DNA of 64,000 nucleotides from Corynebacterium kroppenstedtii (GTDB lineage: Bacteria > Actinomycetota > Actinomycetes > Mycobacteriales > Mycobacteriaceae), in the NCBI RefSeq assembly GCF_003243515.1, contig NZ_QFRA01000001.1:1-64000 (forward strand). Reading direction: 5' to 3'. The translations under genes were made by a program, and so were the position numbers. The notes beneath the pieces are model-generated. The model searched no databases and was not told the origin of the DNA. It was given only the letters and a program-made list of their open reading frames with translations. Below are positions 19,250 to 29,330 of this stretch, one piece after another. Within the stretch, counting starts at the first letter, position 1. Every line of letters starts with the position of its first letter.

Positions 19250-20143
19250 TTATGCCGACGGGCCGATCCAGTCGGCGAACTTCAAGCCCGACACGCGTTC
19301 GTAGGCCTCCACGTACTTGTCGCGGGTGGCTTCCACAATCGACCCCGGAAGCGCTGGCGGTTGCACTCCGGATTCGCGGGACCAACCGGACTTCGGGCCG
19401 ATCAACCAGTTACGCAGATACTGCTTGTCGAAGCTGGGTTGGCGGTGGCCCTCGCGGTAGCCTTCCTTAGGCCAGTACCGCGACGAATCAGGGGTGAGCA
19501 CCTCATCCGCCAATTTCACGTTTCCGTCAGCGTCCACGCCGAACTCGAACTTGGTATCGGCCAGGATCAGGCCGCCCTCGTCGGCAATAGCAGCGGCTTG
19601 AGAGTAGAGCGACAGTGCTGCGTCGCGGATCGTTTCCGCGCGACGCTCCCCCAGGTGCTCGAGAACGTAGTCGTAATCGACATTCTCGTCGTGGCTGCCG
19701 AACTCCGCTTTCGTCGCGGGAGTGAAAATGGATTCCGGCAACTTCGAGCCCTCAACTAAGCCCTCGGGAAGCTCGATGCCGCATACTCGGCCGATCTCGT
19801 TGTATTCCTTCAGGCCGGAACCGGTAAGATATCCCCGGGCAACGCACTCGAAAGGAATCATCTTGAGCTTTTCGCAGACTAAGGCGCGGCCCAACGCTTC
19901 CTCTGGAATCCGCTCATCATCAACGGGGCCAACCAAATGGTTCGGCATATCTAGCTGCTCGAAAAAGAACGTGCTCATTGCCGTAAGGATTCTGCCCTTA
20001 TCCGGTATCTGGGTATCCAGAATATAGTCGAACGCAGAAACACGATCCGACGCCACCATCAACAAAGTGTCGTCGTCAATTTCATAATTTTCGCGAACCT
20101 TTCCTGCGGAAAGGTGCTCATATGAAGAGAGTTCAGGGCGCAT
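19250..20143 (-). CDS. purC: phosphoribosylaminoimidazole-succinocarboxamide synthase
   Basis: Joins aspartate to CAIR with ATP to give SAICAR. The 297-residue protein has the family motifs [37 protein letters not shown] (read here as [20 protein letters not shown]) and [13 protein letters not shown], with [14 protein letters not shown] near the C terminus. Length is normal for the actinobacterial type. In line with the purB and purD genes upstream on the same strand, separated by an esterase. Confidence 0.97.
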   Translation of the reverse strand: MRPELSSYEHLSAGKVRENYEIDDDTLLMVASDRVSAFDYILDTQIPDKGRILTAMSTFFFEQLDMPNHLVGPVDDERIPEEALGRALVCEKLKMIPFECVARGYLTGSGLKEYNEIGRVCGIELPEGLVEGSKLPESIFTPATKAEFGSHDENVDYDYVLEHLGERRAETIRDAALSLYSQAAAIADEGGLILADTKFEFGVDADGNVKLADEVLTPDSSRYWPKEGYREGHRQPSFDKQYLRNWLIGPKSGWSRESGVQPPALPGSIVEATRDKYVEAYERVSGLKFADWIGPSA

Positions 20144-20243
20144 GGCCCGGTATGTTACTCCCCTGAACCCGAAAAAACCGATTCATATCCCCACAATGGA
20201 CATTTACCGCGCTGTGCAGCGACGCCTGTTCACCGGTTAACGC

Positions 20244-21665
20244 CTAACCGATTAACCGGGTAGCTCGGGCCACATCGGGAAGTGCGAGAACCAACGCCAG
20301 CCGCCAGGTGCCAAAATCGTGGCCTCCGGGAACCTCACGGAATGATGAGTCGATTCCAGCGCTCTGTGCCAACCCATTCATATACTTCAGATCCCGAACG
20401 GACGACTTGTCCGACTGGCCTGCAACAAAGACGCCTTTAATCCCCGTGAATTTTCTTCTCTTTAGGATATCTTCCGGATTAACCCGTAGATAAACATTGA
20501 GGTTCCCGCCGAAATACGTATCCGCGTTTCCTTTGGCCGACATGGTCCCCGGGGTGCGGTCGCCAGAGAAATCAAGGAAATAACGGTACGGCTCGGGATT
20601 GTTCACGATGGCCTGGAGCGCACATGTTCCGCCATAGCTCAGGCCACCGATGGCCCACTGGGTCGGATCATTGGACACCTGAAAATACTTTTGTATTTGT
20701 TGCGGAACGTCCGTATCCATATAAGTCTGCACTTTGGCTTTCTTTGTATCAAAGCACCCTAAATCCTCATCATCATTACCGGTCGTATTAATCGCCACAA
20801 CCACGGGAGCCAAACCGTGGTGAACACGCTCAAAATGATGAAGCGTCTGGCCCGCGTTGCCGATCTCAAACCACTGCGACGGGGACCCCGGCAAGCCATT
20901 CATCAGCACAACGACCGGCAACAATGGCCGTGGATTCGCGAAATAGGCCGGTGGTAAATACACCTGAGATTCCGTCGTCTGAAAATGAGATATCGGTGAC
21001 GGGATCATGAATGGAACGAGCACACCTTTATTCCGTGGTGAAACCCCATTCCATGCCCCGGCGATCGTGCTGCCCTGAGGTGGGGTGAAGGGAGTCGATG
21101 TTCCCTTGACATCAGCATATTGGGCGGTCGTGTACGGCTCCTTGCCAACCAGAGAATCGACCGACGGATACAGAGCAAAACTGTTATTCACTACATTGAC
21201 GCACGCAACTGTGCCACAGACGAACGCAACACACGCTCCAACAACGCGCAGCACCGACTTCCACCTGATCGACGCCCCCCGCTGCGAAAAGCTGGCGCGT
21301 GGCTTCGATGAATGCGACCCTGGCGAACGCAGCCTCTTGAACCAGGGCGCCAACCGGGTCCGCCCCCGCGCGCAATATGCTCCAATCGCCAGGCCAATTA
21401 AAACAATGAGGGCCCAGCCTGCGACATACACACCAATAGCGGTCCCGCCACCGAACGGCTTCCAGGTCTTTTCCAGGATCAGCCACACCAATGCGGTCAC
21501 CGTCGTCACACTGCCAAGCAGCACACATGCCAGGCGGGTGGCATAGCCGACACTGCGGGCGCGTGCCGTCGACACGAAGAAGAAAGCCCACACCAGAATG
21601 ATGACAACACCATTGACTAATGAGGGCATCGTCCCCACGAAGGGAATGTCTCCAAGAATATGCAC
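20244..21665 (-). CDS. membrane-anchored esterase (alpha/beta hydrolase, esterase D-like)
   Basis: A 473-residue protein with about four membrane helices in the first 170 residues and an outward-facing alpha/beta hydrolase domain after residue 230. The catalytic serine lies in IGGLSYGGTCAL and the histidine in VPGGHDFGTW. The domain resembles the esterase D/mycolyltransferase-like superfamily, but it lacks a secretory signal peptide and is not a classical antigen 85 protein. The substrate is unknown; it may act on an envelope lipid. Translation probably starts at the GTG at 21665. It sits between purB and purC, a place where relatives occur in other corynebacteria. Confidence 0.8.
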   Translation of the reverse strand: MHILGDIPFVGTMPSLVNGVVIILVWAFFFVSTARARSVGYATRLACVLLGSVTTVTALVWLILEKTWKPFGGGTAIGVYVAGWALIVLIGLAIGAYCARGRTRLAPWFKRLRSPGSHSSKPRASFSQRGASIRWKSVLRVVGACVAFVCGTVACVNVVNNSFALYPSVDSLVGKEPYTTAQYADVKGTSTPFTPPQGSTIAGAWNGVSPRNKGVLVPFMIPSPISHFQTTESQVYLPPAYFANPRPLLPVVVLMNGLPGSPSQWFEIGNAGQTLHHFERVHHGLAPVVVAINTTGNDDEDLGCFDTKKAKVQTYMDTDVPQQIQKYFQVSNDPTQWAIGGLSYGGTCALQAIVNNPEPYRYFLDFSGDRTPGTMSAKGNADTYFGGNLNVYLRVNPEDILKRRKFTGIKGVFVAGQSDKSSVRDLKYMNGLAQSAGIDSSFREVPGGHDFGTWRLALVLALPDVARATRLIG

Positions 21666-21703
21666 CGGACCATCATACGGTCGCGCGGCACAGAATGGCT
21701 GGC

Positions 21704-23227
21704 CTACACAATGTCGCCGGGCATGTATGTGGCAGCGTCGGGGTGCTCCGTCACAATGTCTTTTACGCGTGCGACAACGCGATCAACCTGCGAACCCGCT
21801 GCTCCGATGAAGGCATGGCGGTCGGCAATCGCTGCATCCAGCTGTTCGCGGTTCAACGGAAGCCGATCATCGGCGGCAAGCCGCTCGATAAGGTTTTGCT
21901 CTGTGCCTTTCTCGCGCATATCAAGCGCGGTGGCCACGGCATTTTCTTTAATAATTTCGTGGGCGGTTTCGCGCCCCAGGCCAGCCCGAATAGAAGCCAT
22001 GAGGATGCGCGTCGTCGCCAGGAATGGCAGATACCGTTCTAGTTCCTTATCAATCATGGCGGGGAATGCGCCGAATTCTTTGAGAACGGTCAATAAGGTT
22101 TCCACCATTCCGTCGAAAGCAAAGAAAGCATCCGGGAGCGCCACTCGGCGAACAACAGAACAAAAGACATCGCCCTCATTCCATTGCTGACCGGCCAGAT
22201 CTGCAGCCATCGTTTGGTAGCCGCGAAGGATAATCTGCAGGCCACCGATGCGCTCACACGAGCGGGCATTCATCTTGTGCGGCATCGCGGAGGACCCCAC
22301 CTGCCCCTCCTTGAATCCCTCCGTGACCAGCTCATCCCCGGCCATCAAGCGGATGGTCATGGACAGCGACGACGGCCCCGCGCCCAACTGCACCAACGCC
22401 GAGATCACATCTAGGTCAAGACTGCGCGGATACACCTGCCCCACTGAATCGAACCGTCGCGAAATACCTAAGTAGTCCGATACGGAGTTTTCTAGCTGCT
22501 CGAGCTTGGTTTCGTCCCCGCCGACGAGATCCAGCATGTCCTGGGAGGTTCCCATGGGGCCTTTGATCCCGCGGAGCGGATACCGCGAGATAAGGTTTTC
22601 CAACCTCTCATAGGCAACCAGAATCTCATTAGCTGCCGACGCGAAACGCTTGCCCAACGTGGTCGCCTGAGCAGCAACATTGTGGGACCGGCCCACCATC
22701 ACCTGATCACGGTAGCGAACCGCGCAATCGGCCAACGCCCGGAGGACCGCCACCATCCTGTTACGCACATGTTCCAGCGACCGGTACACTTGCAGCTGTT
22801 CAACGTTCTCGGTGAGATCCCTGCTGGTCATGCCCTTGTGGATGTGCTCATACCCAGCCAGGGCGTTGAATTCCTCGATGCGCGCTTTGACGTCGTGCCG
22901 GGTGATGCGCTCTCGCGCGGCGATGGAATCCAGGTCGATGCGGTCGATAACTGACTCGTAGGCGTCGATAGCCTCATCGGGAACATCGACGCCGAGCTCT
23001 TTCTGCGCGCGAAGAACGGCAATCCAGAGCCGCCGCTCCATGATGATTTTGCGCTCGGGGCTCCAGAGGTTGACCAGCTCTGGAGAGGCATACCGATGCG
23101 CTAGCACATTCGCTATGTCTTTCTTGTGTGCACCAGCCGGAGCACCAGTGTTGCCCTGGTCGGGTGATGCCCCCTTGCCTGTGTCGACGGAATTGGTACG
23201 CGGGTTGTCCATTTTGTTCTCAGTCAC
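21704..23227 (-). CDS. purB: adenylosuccinate lyase
   Basis: Splits SAICAR and adenylosuccinate, releasing fumarate, in both IMP and AMP synthesis. The protein core begins at ANVLAHRYASPELVNLWSPE; about 38 polar residues precede it, so the true start may be the ATG at 23212 rather than the GTG at 23227. The signature loop GSSAMPHKMNARSCERI with the catalytic serine is intact, as are TSRDLTENVEQLQ and VGRSHNVAAQATTLGKR. Next gene downstream is the membrane esterase, then purC. Confidence 0.96.
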   Translation of the reverse strand: MTENKMDNPRTNSVDTGKGASPDQGNTGAPAGAHKKDIANVLAHRYASPELVNLWSPERKIIMERRLWIAVLRAQKELGVDVPDEAIDAYESVIDRIDLDSIAARERITRHDVKARIEEFNALAGYEHIHKGMTSRDLTENVEQLQVYRSLEHVRNRMVAVLRALADCAVRYRDQVMVGRSHNVAAQATTLGKRFASAANEILVAYERLENLISRYPLRGIKGPMGTSQDMLDLVGGDETKLEQLENSVSDYLGISRRFDSVGQVYPRSLDLDVISALVQLGAGPSSLSMTIRLMAGDELVTEGFKEGQVGSSAMPHKMNARSCERIGGLQIILRGYQTMAADLAGQQWNEGDVFCSVVRRVALPDAFFAFDGMVETLLTVLKEFGAFPAMIDKELERYLPFLATTRILMASIRAGLGRETAHEIIKENAVATALDMREKGTEQNLIERLAADDRLPLNREQLDAAIADRHAFIGAAGSQVDRVVARVKDIVTEHPDAATYMPGDIV

Positions 23228-23315
23228 ACTATCAGTCTAGGGGGCTACCAGGGCCATAACCAGCCACGACACCACCCGGGTATGGCAGATACTTTCACCG
23301 ACGCACTAATCGGAG

Positions 23316-24596
23316 TTACCGACGCCGGGCCTCCAGGAATGGCTTCAGACGACGGCACGCTTCCCGCATCTCTTCGGGTGTGCCCGCGTAGCTCACGCGG
23401 ACGTACTTCTTGCCCAGCGCTTTATCGGCACTCCCGTCAAAGTCAGTCCCCGGAGAGACAGACACACCCGTGGCATCAAGGAGTTCATGAGCGAAGGCGA
23501 CGGAATCGTCGGTGTAATCCGAGACATCGACCCAGAAGTAGAAAGCACCGTCGGAGGGCGCGAAGCGGGGCAGCCCCACTGCGGGCAGCTCCTTGTTAAG
23601 GATGTCGTGGTTTTCTTTGTAGCGCTCGACATGTACGCGAAGCTCAGCCAGGGCATCATCGTCGAACACGCGGGTTGCCGCGATCTGCGATAAAGCGGGA
23701 GCACAAAGAGAAATGTTTCCTAAGATATTTTCAATCGTTTCCCGTAGCGTCGGATCATCAGGAATGATCAGCCACCCCAAACGCCAGCCCGTCATGGAGA
23801 AGTACTTGGATGTAGAGCCAATAACCACGGCACGATCAGAAAGCGACCTCGCCGTCACGGTGGGCCGACCATAACTAATCCCGTGGTAAATCTCGTCAGA
23901 AACCAATACCGTGTCGGTTTCATCGCACCACTGTGAAATCGCGCGCAATTCGTCGGGATCAATAATTGACCCCGTCGGGTTATTTGGCGACGTAATCAAC
24001 ACCATATCCGGCTTATTCCCCGCTTGAGCAAGATCCTCAAGGTGCTTACGGGTCATATGGAACCGAGTTTCAGCCGTCGTCGGGATATCAATAAAAGAAT
24101 TGCCCAATGCTTGAAGAACATTGCGATAGGCCGCGTATCCGGGGCTCGACAGGGCAACAGTACCACCGAAAGGCAAGCACGCTGCGAAAATAGCAACAAA
24201 GGCGCCCGAGGACCCCGTCGTGACAATAACGTTATCAGCCTTGGTATCCGTCCCATATGTTTCGGAATGCCACCGGGAAATACGCTCACGCAAGGGTTGA
24301 ATACCTAACGCTTCGGTATAACCTAATTTGTCCTTTTGGATAGCTTCAATAGCAACATCTCGAACAACGCTCGGCGCGGGAGTTGACGGTTGGCCGATGC
24401 ATAACGGCACCGTGTCATGCTTCTCGGCTTCTCTTTCCGCGGTGCGGGCCACCATTTCCATCGTATAAAAAGGATCAGCATGGCCACGTTGAATTGCTAA
24501 GCCATAATCCTTGCCAGAGCTACCCGAACTTGAATGGTGATCCTCCGAATAATTCATGTCGCTATAATCGGTTGACTCCGAATTGTCACGTCCCAC
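23316..24596 (-). CDS. pyridoxal-phosphate aminotransferase, class I/II
   Basis: A fold-type I aminotransferase related to aspartate/alanine aminotransferases; the amino donor is not certain. Conserved features are the TTGSSGAFVAIF cofactor loop, SPNNPTGSIID, VLVSDEIYHGISYG, the Schiff-base lysine in VIGSTSKYFSMTGWRLGW, and VRVSYAGTPEEM near the end. The frame is open to 24662, but GGAGGAGAG lies 9 bases before a GTG at 24596, which gives a protein of about 426 residues and removes an overlap with purD; that start is preferred. It lies between purD and purB in the same direction, a conserved corynebacterial position. Confidence 0.9.
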   Translation of the reverse strand: MGRDNSESTDYSDMNYSEDHHSSSGSSGKDYGLAIQRGHADPFYTMEMVARTAEREAEKHDTVPLCIGQPSTPAPSVVRDVAIEAIQKDKLGYTEALGIQPLRERISRWHSETYGTDTKADNVIVTTGSSGAFVAIFAACLPFGGTVALSSPGYAAYRNVLQALGNSFIDIPTTAETRFHMTRKHLEDLAQAGNKPDMVLITSPNNPTGSIIDPDELRAISQWCDETDTVLVSDEIYHGISYGRPTVTARSLSDRAVVIGSTSKYFSMTGWRLGWLIIPDDPTLRETIENILGNISLCAPALSQIAATRVFDDDALAELRVHVERYKENHDILNKELPAVGLPRFAPSDGAFYFWVDVSDYTDDSVAFAHELLDATGVSVSPGTDFDGSADKALGKKYVRVSYAGTPEEMREACRRLKPFLEARRR

Positions 24597-24618
24597 TGTT
24601 ACTCTGCTCTCCTCCAGA

Positions 24619-25899
24619 TCAGTTTGCGATGCCAATACGGCCCTCGACGGCCTTCTGAGCAATATCGCGCCGATAATGCCCGCCCGGCAACGATATACCT
24701 TCCATCTTTCGATATACCTTTGCCCGTGCTTCGTCTAAATCCTTGCCGACGCCAACCACGCTGAGCACACGCCCGCCCGAGGATACTAAGCGGTCGCCGA
24801 GCCGCGCGACACCCGCGTGGCGGACACCATCGTCCTCTGTGCCGGGCTCCGCGCCCGAAATGGGGTCTCCCTTTCGCGGCCCCGCCGGGTAGCCCTGGGC
24901 GGCCAACACCACCGTCACGGCGTAACCATCTTTCCATGTCAAAGGGGGTACGTCCGCCAGGTGCCCCGTCGCCACGGAGTTCAGCACACCTGCCAACGGA
25001 GTATCGAGGAGCTCCAGCACCGCTTGGGTTTCCGGATCCCCAAAGCGGCAGTTGAACTCCACGACCGCGGGACCTTCCTTCCCCCAGGCCAAACCTGCGT
25101 AGAGCAGGCCGTTAAAGGGGCAACCGCGCTTGACCATCTCTGAGGCCACCGGCTGCACGATCTCGTCAACAATCTGGTCAACGGCACCATCGGGCAACCA
25201 CGGAAGCGGTGCATAGGCACCCATTCCGCCCGTGTTGGGGCCCGTATCTCCCTCGCCAACGCGCTTGTGGTCCTGAGCGGGCAGCAGAGGCACCACCGTA
25301 TCGCCATCTACCAGGCAAAAGAGCGAAATCTCCGGGCCGTCAAGAAAGGACTCCACCAACACCGGGTGGCCCGACTCCAACACAGCGACCGCATGGTCGC
25401 GGGCTTCGTCGCGGTCCTGCGTCACGACAACACCTTTACCGCCGGCCAGCCCATCATCTTTCACGACAAACGTCGGGCCAAAGTCGTTCAGGACAGCGTC
25501 GACCTGATCCGTCGATGCCCCTGGTCGTAGGGACTCCGCCTGAGCAGTACGCACATGTGCAGCCTTCATTACGTCTTTGGCAAACGCCTTAGACCCCTCA
25601 ATCTGCGCAGCCTGAGCGCCCGGCCCAAACACGGGGATATGAGCGTCGCGAAGAGCGTCGGCCACCCCAGCAACCAGCGGCGCTTCCGGACCAATCACCA
25701 CCAGATCCGCACCCAATGACGTCGCTAAGCCAACGACCTGCGAGCCGTCGTTGATGTCGATATCGGGGTGAAGCTGCGCGATCGCGGTCATCCCATCATT
25801 ACCTGGGGCGACGTGCAGCCCACTCACCTGCGAATCTTTGGACAACGAATAAAGAAGAGCGTGCTCACGAGAACCATTACCCAGGACAAGAATCTGCAT
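24619..25899 (-). CDS. purD: phosphoribosylamine-glycine ligase
   Basis: ATP-grasp enzyme joining glycine to phosphoribosylamine, step 2 of the pathway. Protein of about 426 residues beginning [21 protein letters not shown], with [17 protein letters not shown], the ATP-grasp segments [15 protein letters not shown] and [15 protein letters not shown], and [15 protein letters not shown] carrying the metal ligands. The start is the ATG at 25899, because the family always begins at this motif; the frame is open for 61 more codons upstream. First gene of the minus-strand purine run. Confidence 0.97.
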   Translation of the reverse strand: MQILVLGNGSREHALLYSLSKDSQVSGLHVAPGNDGMTAIAQLHPDIDINDGSQVVGLATSLGADLVVIGPEAPLVAGVADALRDAHIPVFGPGAQAAQIEGSKAFAKDVMKAAHVRTAQAESLRPGASTDQVDAVLNDFGPTFVVKDDGLAGGKGVVVTQDRDEARDHAVAVLESGHPVLVESFLDGPEISLFCLVDGDTVVPLLPAQDHKRVGEGDTGPNTGGMGAYAPLPWLPDGAVDQIVDEIVQPVASEMVKRGCPFNGLLYAGLAWGKEGPAVVEFNCRFGDPETQAVLELLDTPLAGVLNSVATGHLADVPPLTWKDGYAVTVVLAAQGYPAGPRKGDPISGAEPGTEDDGVRHAGVARLGDRLVSSGGRVLSVVGVGKDLDEARAKVYRKMEGISLPGGHYRRDIAQKAVEGRIGIAN

Positions 25900-25971
25900 A
25901 CCCAATACTCTAAGGCACCCACCTGACATACAAAGCTTTTTACCCACTTCGGAAATAGCTACCCTGGACTT

Positions 25972-26406
25972 ATGGCTACCGTATTCACGAAAATCATCAA
26001 CGGCGAGATCCCAGGTCGGTTCGTCTACCGCGATGACACCGTCGTCGCATTCCTCACCATCGAACCCATCGCATACGGGCACACCTTAGTTGTGCCGATT
26101 AAGGAAGTTGACCGGTGGACTGACCTCAGTGCCGACGAATGGGCGCACGTCTCTGCCGTCGCCCACAACATTGGCCGCGCCATTACCGACGCATTCGATG
26201 CGCCTCGTGCCGGCATGCTGATTGCGGGATTTGAGGTTCCCCATGCTCACGTCCACGTTTTCCCTGCATCCGACATGTCCGGCTATAGCTTGCGAAACAT
26301 CATGCGTGCCGACGATACCGATCCGGATGCCATGGACGCTGCCGCTGCAAAGATCCGCGCGGAGCTGACTAAGGCCGGGATCGATACTGGAGTCGACGAT
26401 AAATAG
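25972..26406 (+). CDS. HIT family nucleotide-binding hydrolase
   Basis: A 144-residue histidine-triad protein; relatives remove nucleoside monophosphates from phosphoramidates or act on dinucleoside polyphosphates. It starts [20 protein letters not shown], and the triad is [11 protein letters not shown]. Divergent from purD with 72 bases between and followed 17 bases later by a hydrolase gene in the same direction. Confidence 0.92.
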   Translation: MATVFTKIINGEIPGRFVYRDDTVVAFLTIEPIAYGHTLVVPIKEVDRWTDLSADEWAHVSAVAHNIGRAITDAFDAPRAGMLIAGFEVPHAHVHVFPASDMSGYSLRNIMRADDTDPDAMDAAAAKIRAELTKAGIDTGVDDK

Positions 26407-26423
26407 ACAATCAATAGCTGACG

Positions 26424-27383
26424 ATGCTCAGAGTGTCTCAACGGCTGCGTGAGGCTATGACCGCGCACCCTCTGCACGTGAACCCGCGGATTCTCCGTCC
26501 CCGCGGGCATCAGTGGGCTGGTTCGTCACGCGTCCATCCCTACACCGACGAGGATGGGCGTTTTCATCGGGCCGACCGGATACCTGCCATGGCGCACGTT
26601 CCCGACATGGGCCGGGTGCCGGAGCAGGATTTTAGCCCGCTGGCGGATGATGAGAAGCCACCGCTGCTCTGTGTGCACGGAATGATAGGGGCGAAAGGTA
26701 ATTGGGAAGTCCTTGTTCGGTATATCACCGACCGACGGACTTTCTATGTTGATTATGGCGAAGCAGGGACTGCTCCCGTTGATGAGTGCGTCGATGAATT
26801 AGCGGAACAGATCATTGAGCTGAGCCAAAAGATTCATGCTCGGGAGCTTATTCTTCTTGGGCATTCTCGGGGCGGATTGATTGCGCTTCTCGCAGCCTCC
26901 CGACCTGAGGTTCAACGGGTTGTCACGATTCGCCGGATTATTGGCTTGGGTGGCCATTTTTCGGGAATTCCTCGGTGGAAACTGTTACCGAAAGATGTGT
27001 CCTCGTATGGTCCTGTTCTTTCGGTTTTCTTTCGGCTGACGCACAGGTTTGCATATTGGGCCGTGGGTGCGTCCGCTGAAGACCAGTTCAAGGATTCACC
27101 GGACTTGCAGCGCGCGTTGCGCGGTGTCGATCGATCGATAGAAGTTATTCCTATCACGAGTAACACCGATTACATCGTGAGGCCTAGTGCTGCGTTTGAC
27201 GTACCGACGGACCACGTGACGCCAGTTCTTCTTCAGGATTATTTTCCCGGCGCGAAAATACTGCACAATTTGTTGCCGCGTGATGGACGGGCCATCGCGA
27301 TGGTGAAGGCTGCCATCGCAAAAAGCCCTACCCGCGGCGATTCCGCTCGTGAGGATTCTATTCGTGGGGCAAAAGAACAGTAA
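26424..27383 (+). CDS. lipase-like alpha/beta hydrolase
   Basis: A 319-residue cytosolic-looking protein of the triacylglycerol lipase/PGAP1-like group. The oxyanion-hole HG sits in LCVHGMIGAKGNW, the nucleophile in LLGHSRGGLIAL, and the likely catalytic His near the end in ILHNLLPRDGRAIA. No signal peptide is seen. The ATG at 26424 is used; the ATG at 26457 is an alternative. The 3' end overlaps the end of the convergent sensor kinase gene by 26 bases. It probably shares a transcript with the HIT gene. Confidence 0.78.
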   Translation: MLRVSQRLREAMTAHPLHVNPRILRPRGHQWAGSSRVHPYTDEDGRFHRADRIPAMAHVPDMGRVPEQDFSPLADDEKPPLLCVHGMIGAKGNWEVLVRYITDRRTFYVDYGEAGTAPVDECVDELAEQIIELSQKIHARELILLGHSRGGLIALLAASRPEVQRVVTIRRIIGLGGHFSGIPRWKLLPKDVSSYGPVLSVFFRLTHRFAYWAVGASAEDQFKDSPDLQRALRGVDRSIEVIPITSNTDYIVRPSAAFDVPTDHVTPVLLQDYFPGAKILHNLLPRDGRAIAMVKAAIAKSPTRGDSAREDSIRGAKEQ

Positions 27384-29196
27384 ATGTGGTTCCCTCATCG
27401 ACGACGCTATCGGCGGTGACTTTTCCGCCGTGCTGTTCCACTAAACCTTGGACGATGGATAAGCCCAATCCGGAGCCTCCACCCTGGTGCCGGGATCGGG
27501 ATGAATCGGCTCGGTAGAAGCGCTCGAAAATGTGCTCGCTATCCTCTGGCGGTATTCCTACACCGTTATCGATGACCCGAATTCGCACCGCTTTCTTCTT
27601 CGGTGACGTTCCCAGGGTGGAATCGTCGAGAGCAATGCGAACGGCAGCCTCTGGACCTGCATGTTTGAGGGCATTCGTCATGAGGTTGGTGAGAACCTGG
27701 TGAAGGCGGGCACTATCTCCTGTCACTATGGGTAGTTCCACGCAGTTGTTTGTCATGGAAATATCGCGATCAGGGTAGTTCACTTTCATGTTCTGAATAA
27801 CACTGATTGCGACACTGAGGATATCGACGCTCTTGTGCTCCAATGGACGCGAATTATCCATCCGGGCAAGATCCAAAAGATCTTGAACTAAAACGCTCAT
27901 TCTTTCTGCCTCGGCCGAGATGCTATCCAGCACAAGGTTGAGATCGTCAGTTTGACCCGTCCGATAGAGTTCCGCGTATCCGCTGACTGATGTCAATGGT
28001 GTACGTAATTCGTGAGATGCATCGCCTATAAAACGACGCATGGTTTGCTCTGCTTCACGCGCTTGCGCTTCTGCTTTGCGTGCAACGCGAGCATTTTCCT
28101 GAGCTTCTGCTTCACTTCGCTCCACAGCGACGAAGGATTGCTCGATCTGCGCCAACATCTTGTTCAGCGACCGTGAGAGCGCGCCGACTTCGGTGTCCGG
28201 TGGCCATTCTGGAAGTCGCTGGGAGAGGTCGCCGTCGGCAATCTTTCCGGCAATGCGTTCCACGTGACTGAGGGGCCGGAGTGACCGGCGGACAACGTAC
28301 CAGGTCAGAATGAGGAGCACGGCGAGGACGAGCATTCCCAGGCCTGCTTCGAGAAGGAAGAGGCGGGAGATTGTGCGCTCATTGTCGTCGAGAGAGACCG
28401 CGACGACGACGAGATCACCGTCTTGGCTTTTTAGCGCCATAGCGCGCCAGTGTGCTGTGGATTTCGAACCTCGCGCGGCTAAGACGGTGACGGGGCCAGT
28501 CTCGTGGGTCACCGAGTCGAGGTTAGGGTAGGACTCGAACCCGTAGTCGTAGGATACGACGGATCCGTCGGAGTGTGTGACCTGCACAAAGTATTGGCTA
28601 GGAAGCCGAGGGTTTTCGCCGTACGCGCTTTGTACGGGCAAGCGCCCTTGCTCGATGAAGGGCGAATGCGCTGTGGATTCCAGCGAGGCGTCGATGCGCG
28701 ACTGCATGAATTCCCTCAGCGTGGAGGTCACTGCAAGCCCGGTGAAGAACATTCCACCTGCGGAAATCACCATCACGATAATGATGAGCGACGTGTGCAA
28801 CGGCAACCGCGAAAGGCCGCGCTTAGCTGCGCCTGTGTGTTGTTTACGTTCCCACTCTTGCCGACGTTTTTCGCTATAGCTTCGCGGGCGCGTTGTTCGC
28901 CGACCCGGCGGGGCGACCGGCACGCTTTTCTTCTGCGCTGAATCATCGTCGTTGCGGGAGGACTCGACGTCGTTGCCGGAGACGCCGTCCGTGGAGCTGG
29001 AGGCGGTGGCTTCCTCGACGTCGGTAGAAGCGTCGTGGGCGACGTCGGCGTCGTGGGTGGTGCCGTCGTCGGAAGAAGATGTTGCAGGAAGTGCCCATGA
29101 GTTCGTTCGATCGATGGTACTGGGCTGCTGCGCAGCTACCGACTGGCTCGTGTCAGCGTCGTTCGGCGCATCACTCTTTTTCAGGCGTTGTAACAC
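27358..29196 (-). CDS. sensor histidine kinase, PhoS-like
   Basis: Membrane sensor of a two-component system. Layout of the 612-residue protein: a low-complexity, Ser/Thr/Asp-rich cytosolic leader (1-130), first membrane helix (about 135-160, SLIIIVMVISAGGMFF), an extracytoplasmic sensor domain (about 160-275), second helix (about 280-305), HAMP domain, phospho-acceptor His near 395 in FIGDASHELRTPLTS, N box NLMTNALKHAG, and G boxes DNGVGIPPED and GGSGLGLSIV. The long leader is unusual and the GTG start at 29196 has no clear ribosome site, so the true start could lie inside it. The response regulator lies directly upstream. Position close to purD/purB recalls phoRS, the phosphate-starvation system of C. 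glutamicum; that name is inferred. Confidence 0.88.
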   Translation of the reverse strand: MLQRLKKSDAPNDADTSQSVAAQQPSTIDRTNSWALPATSSSDDGTTHDADVAHDASTDVEEATASSSTDGVSGNDVESSRNDDDSAQKKSVPVAPPGRRTTRPRSYSEKRRQEWERKQHTGAAKRGLSRLPLHTSLIIIVMVISAGGMFFTGLAVTSTLREFMQSRIDASLESTAHSPFIEQGRLPVQSAYGENPRLPSQYFVQVTHSDGSVVSYDYGFESYPNLDSVTHETGPVTVLAARGSKSTAHWRAMALKSQDGDLVVVAVSLDDNERTISRLFLLEAGLGMLVLAVLLILTWYVVRRSLRPLSHVERIAGKIADGDLSQRLPEWPPDTEVGALSRSLNKMLAQIEQSFVAVERSEAEAQENARVARKAEAQAREAEQTMRRFIGDASHELRTPLTSVSGYAELYRTGQTDDLNLVLDSISAEAERMSVLVQDLLDLARMDNSRPLEHKSVDILSVAISVIQNMKVNYPDRDISMTNNCVELPIVTGDSARLHQVLTNLMTNALKHAGPEAAVRIALDDSTLGTSPKKKAVRIRVIDNGVGIPPEDSEHIFERFYRADSSRSRHQGGGSGLGLSIVQGLVEQHGGKVTADSVVDEGTTFTVLLPHE

Positions 29197-29330
29197 TGCG
29201 TTGAAACGCGAATGTAGTGAAATGGCAATGGCCCCTTACGTTAAGCAATCGAATGACCGTTACGCGATCACATGAAATTCACTGGCGCACCGTACATCGG
29301 TCCACTGGTGCATCCAGATGGCGATACTCG

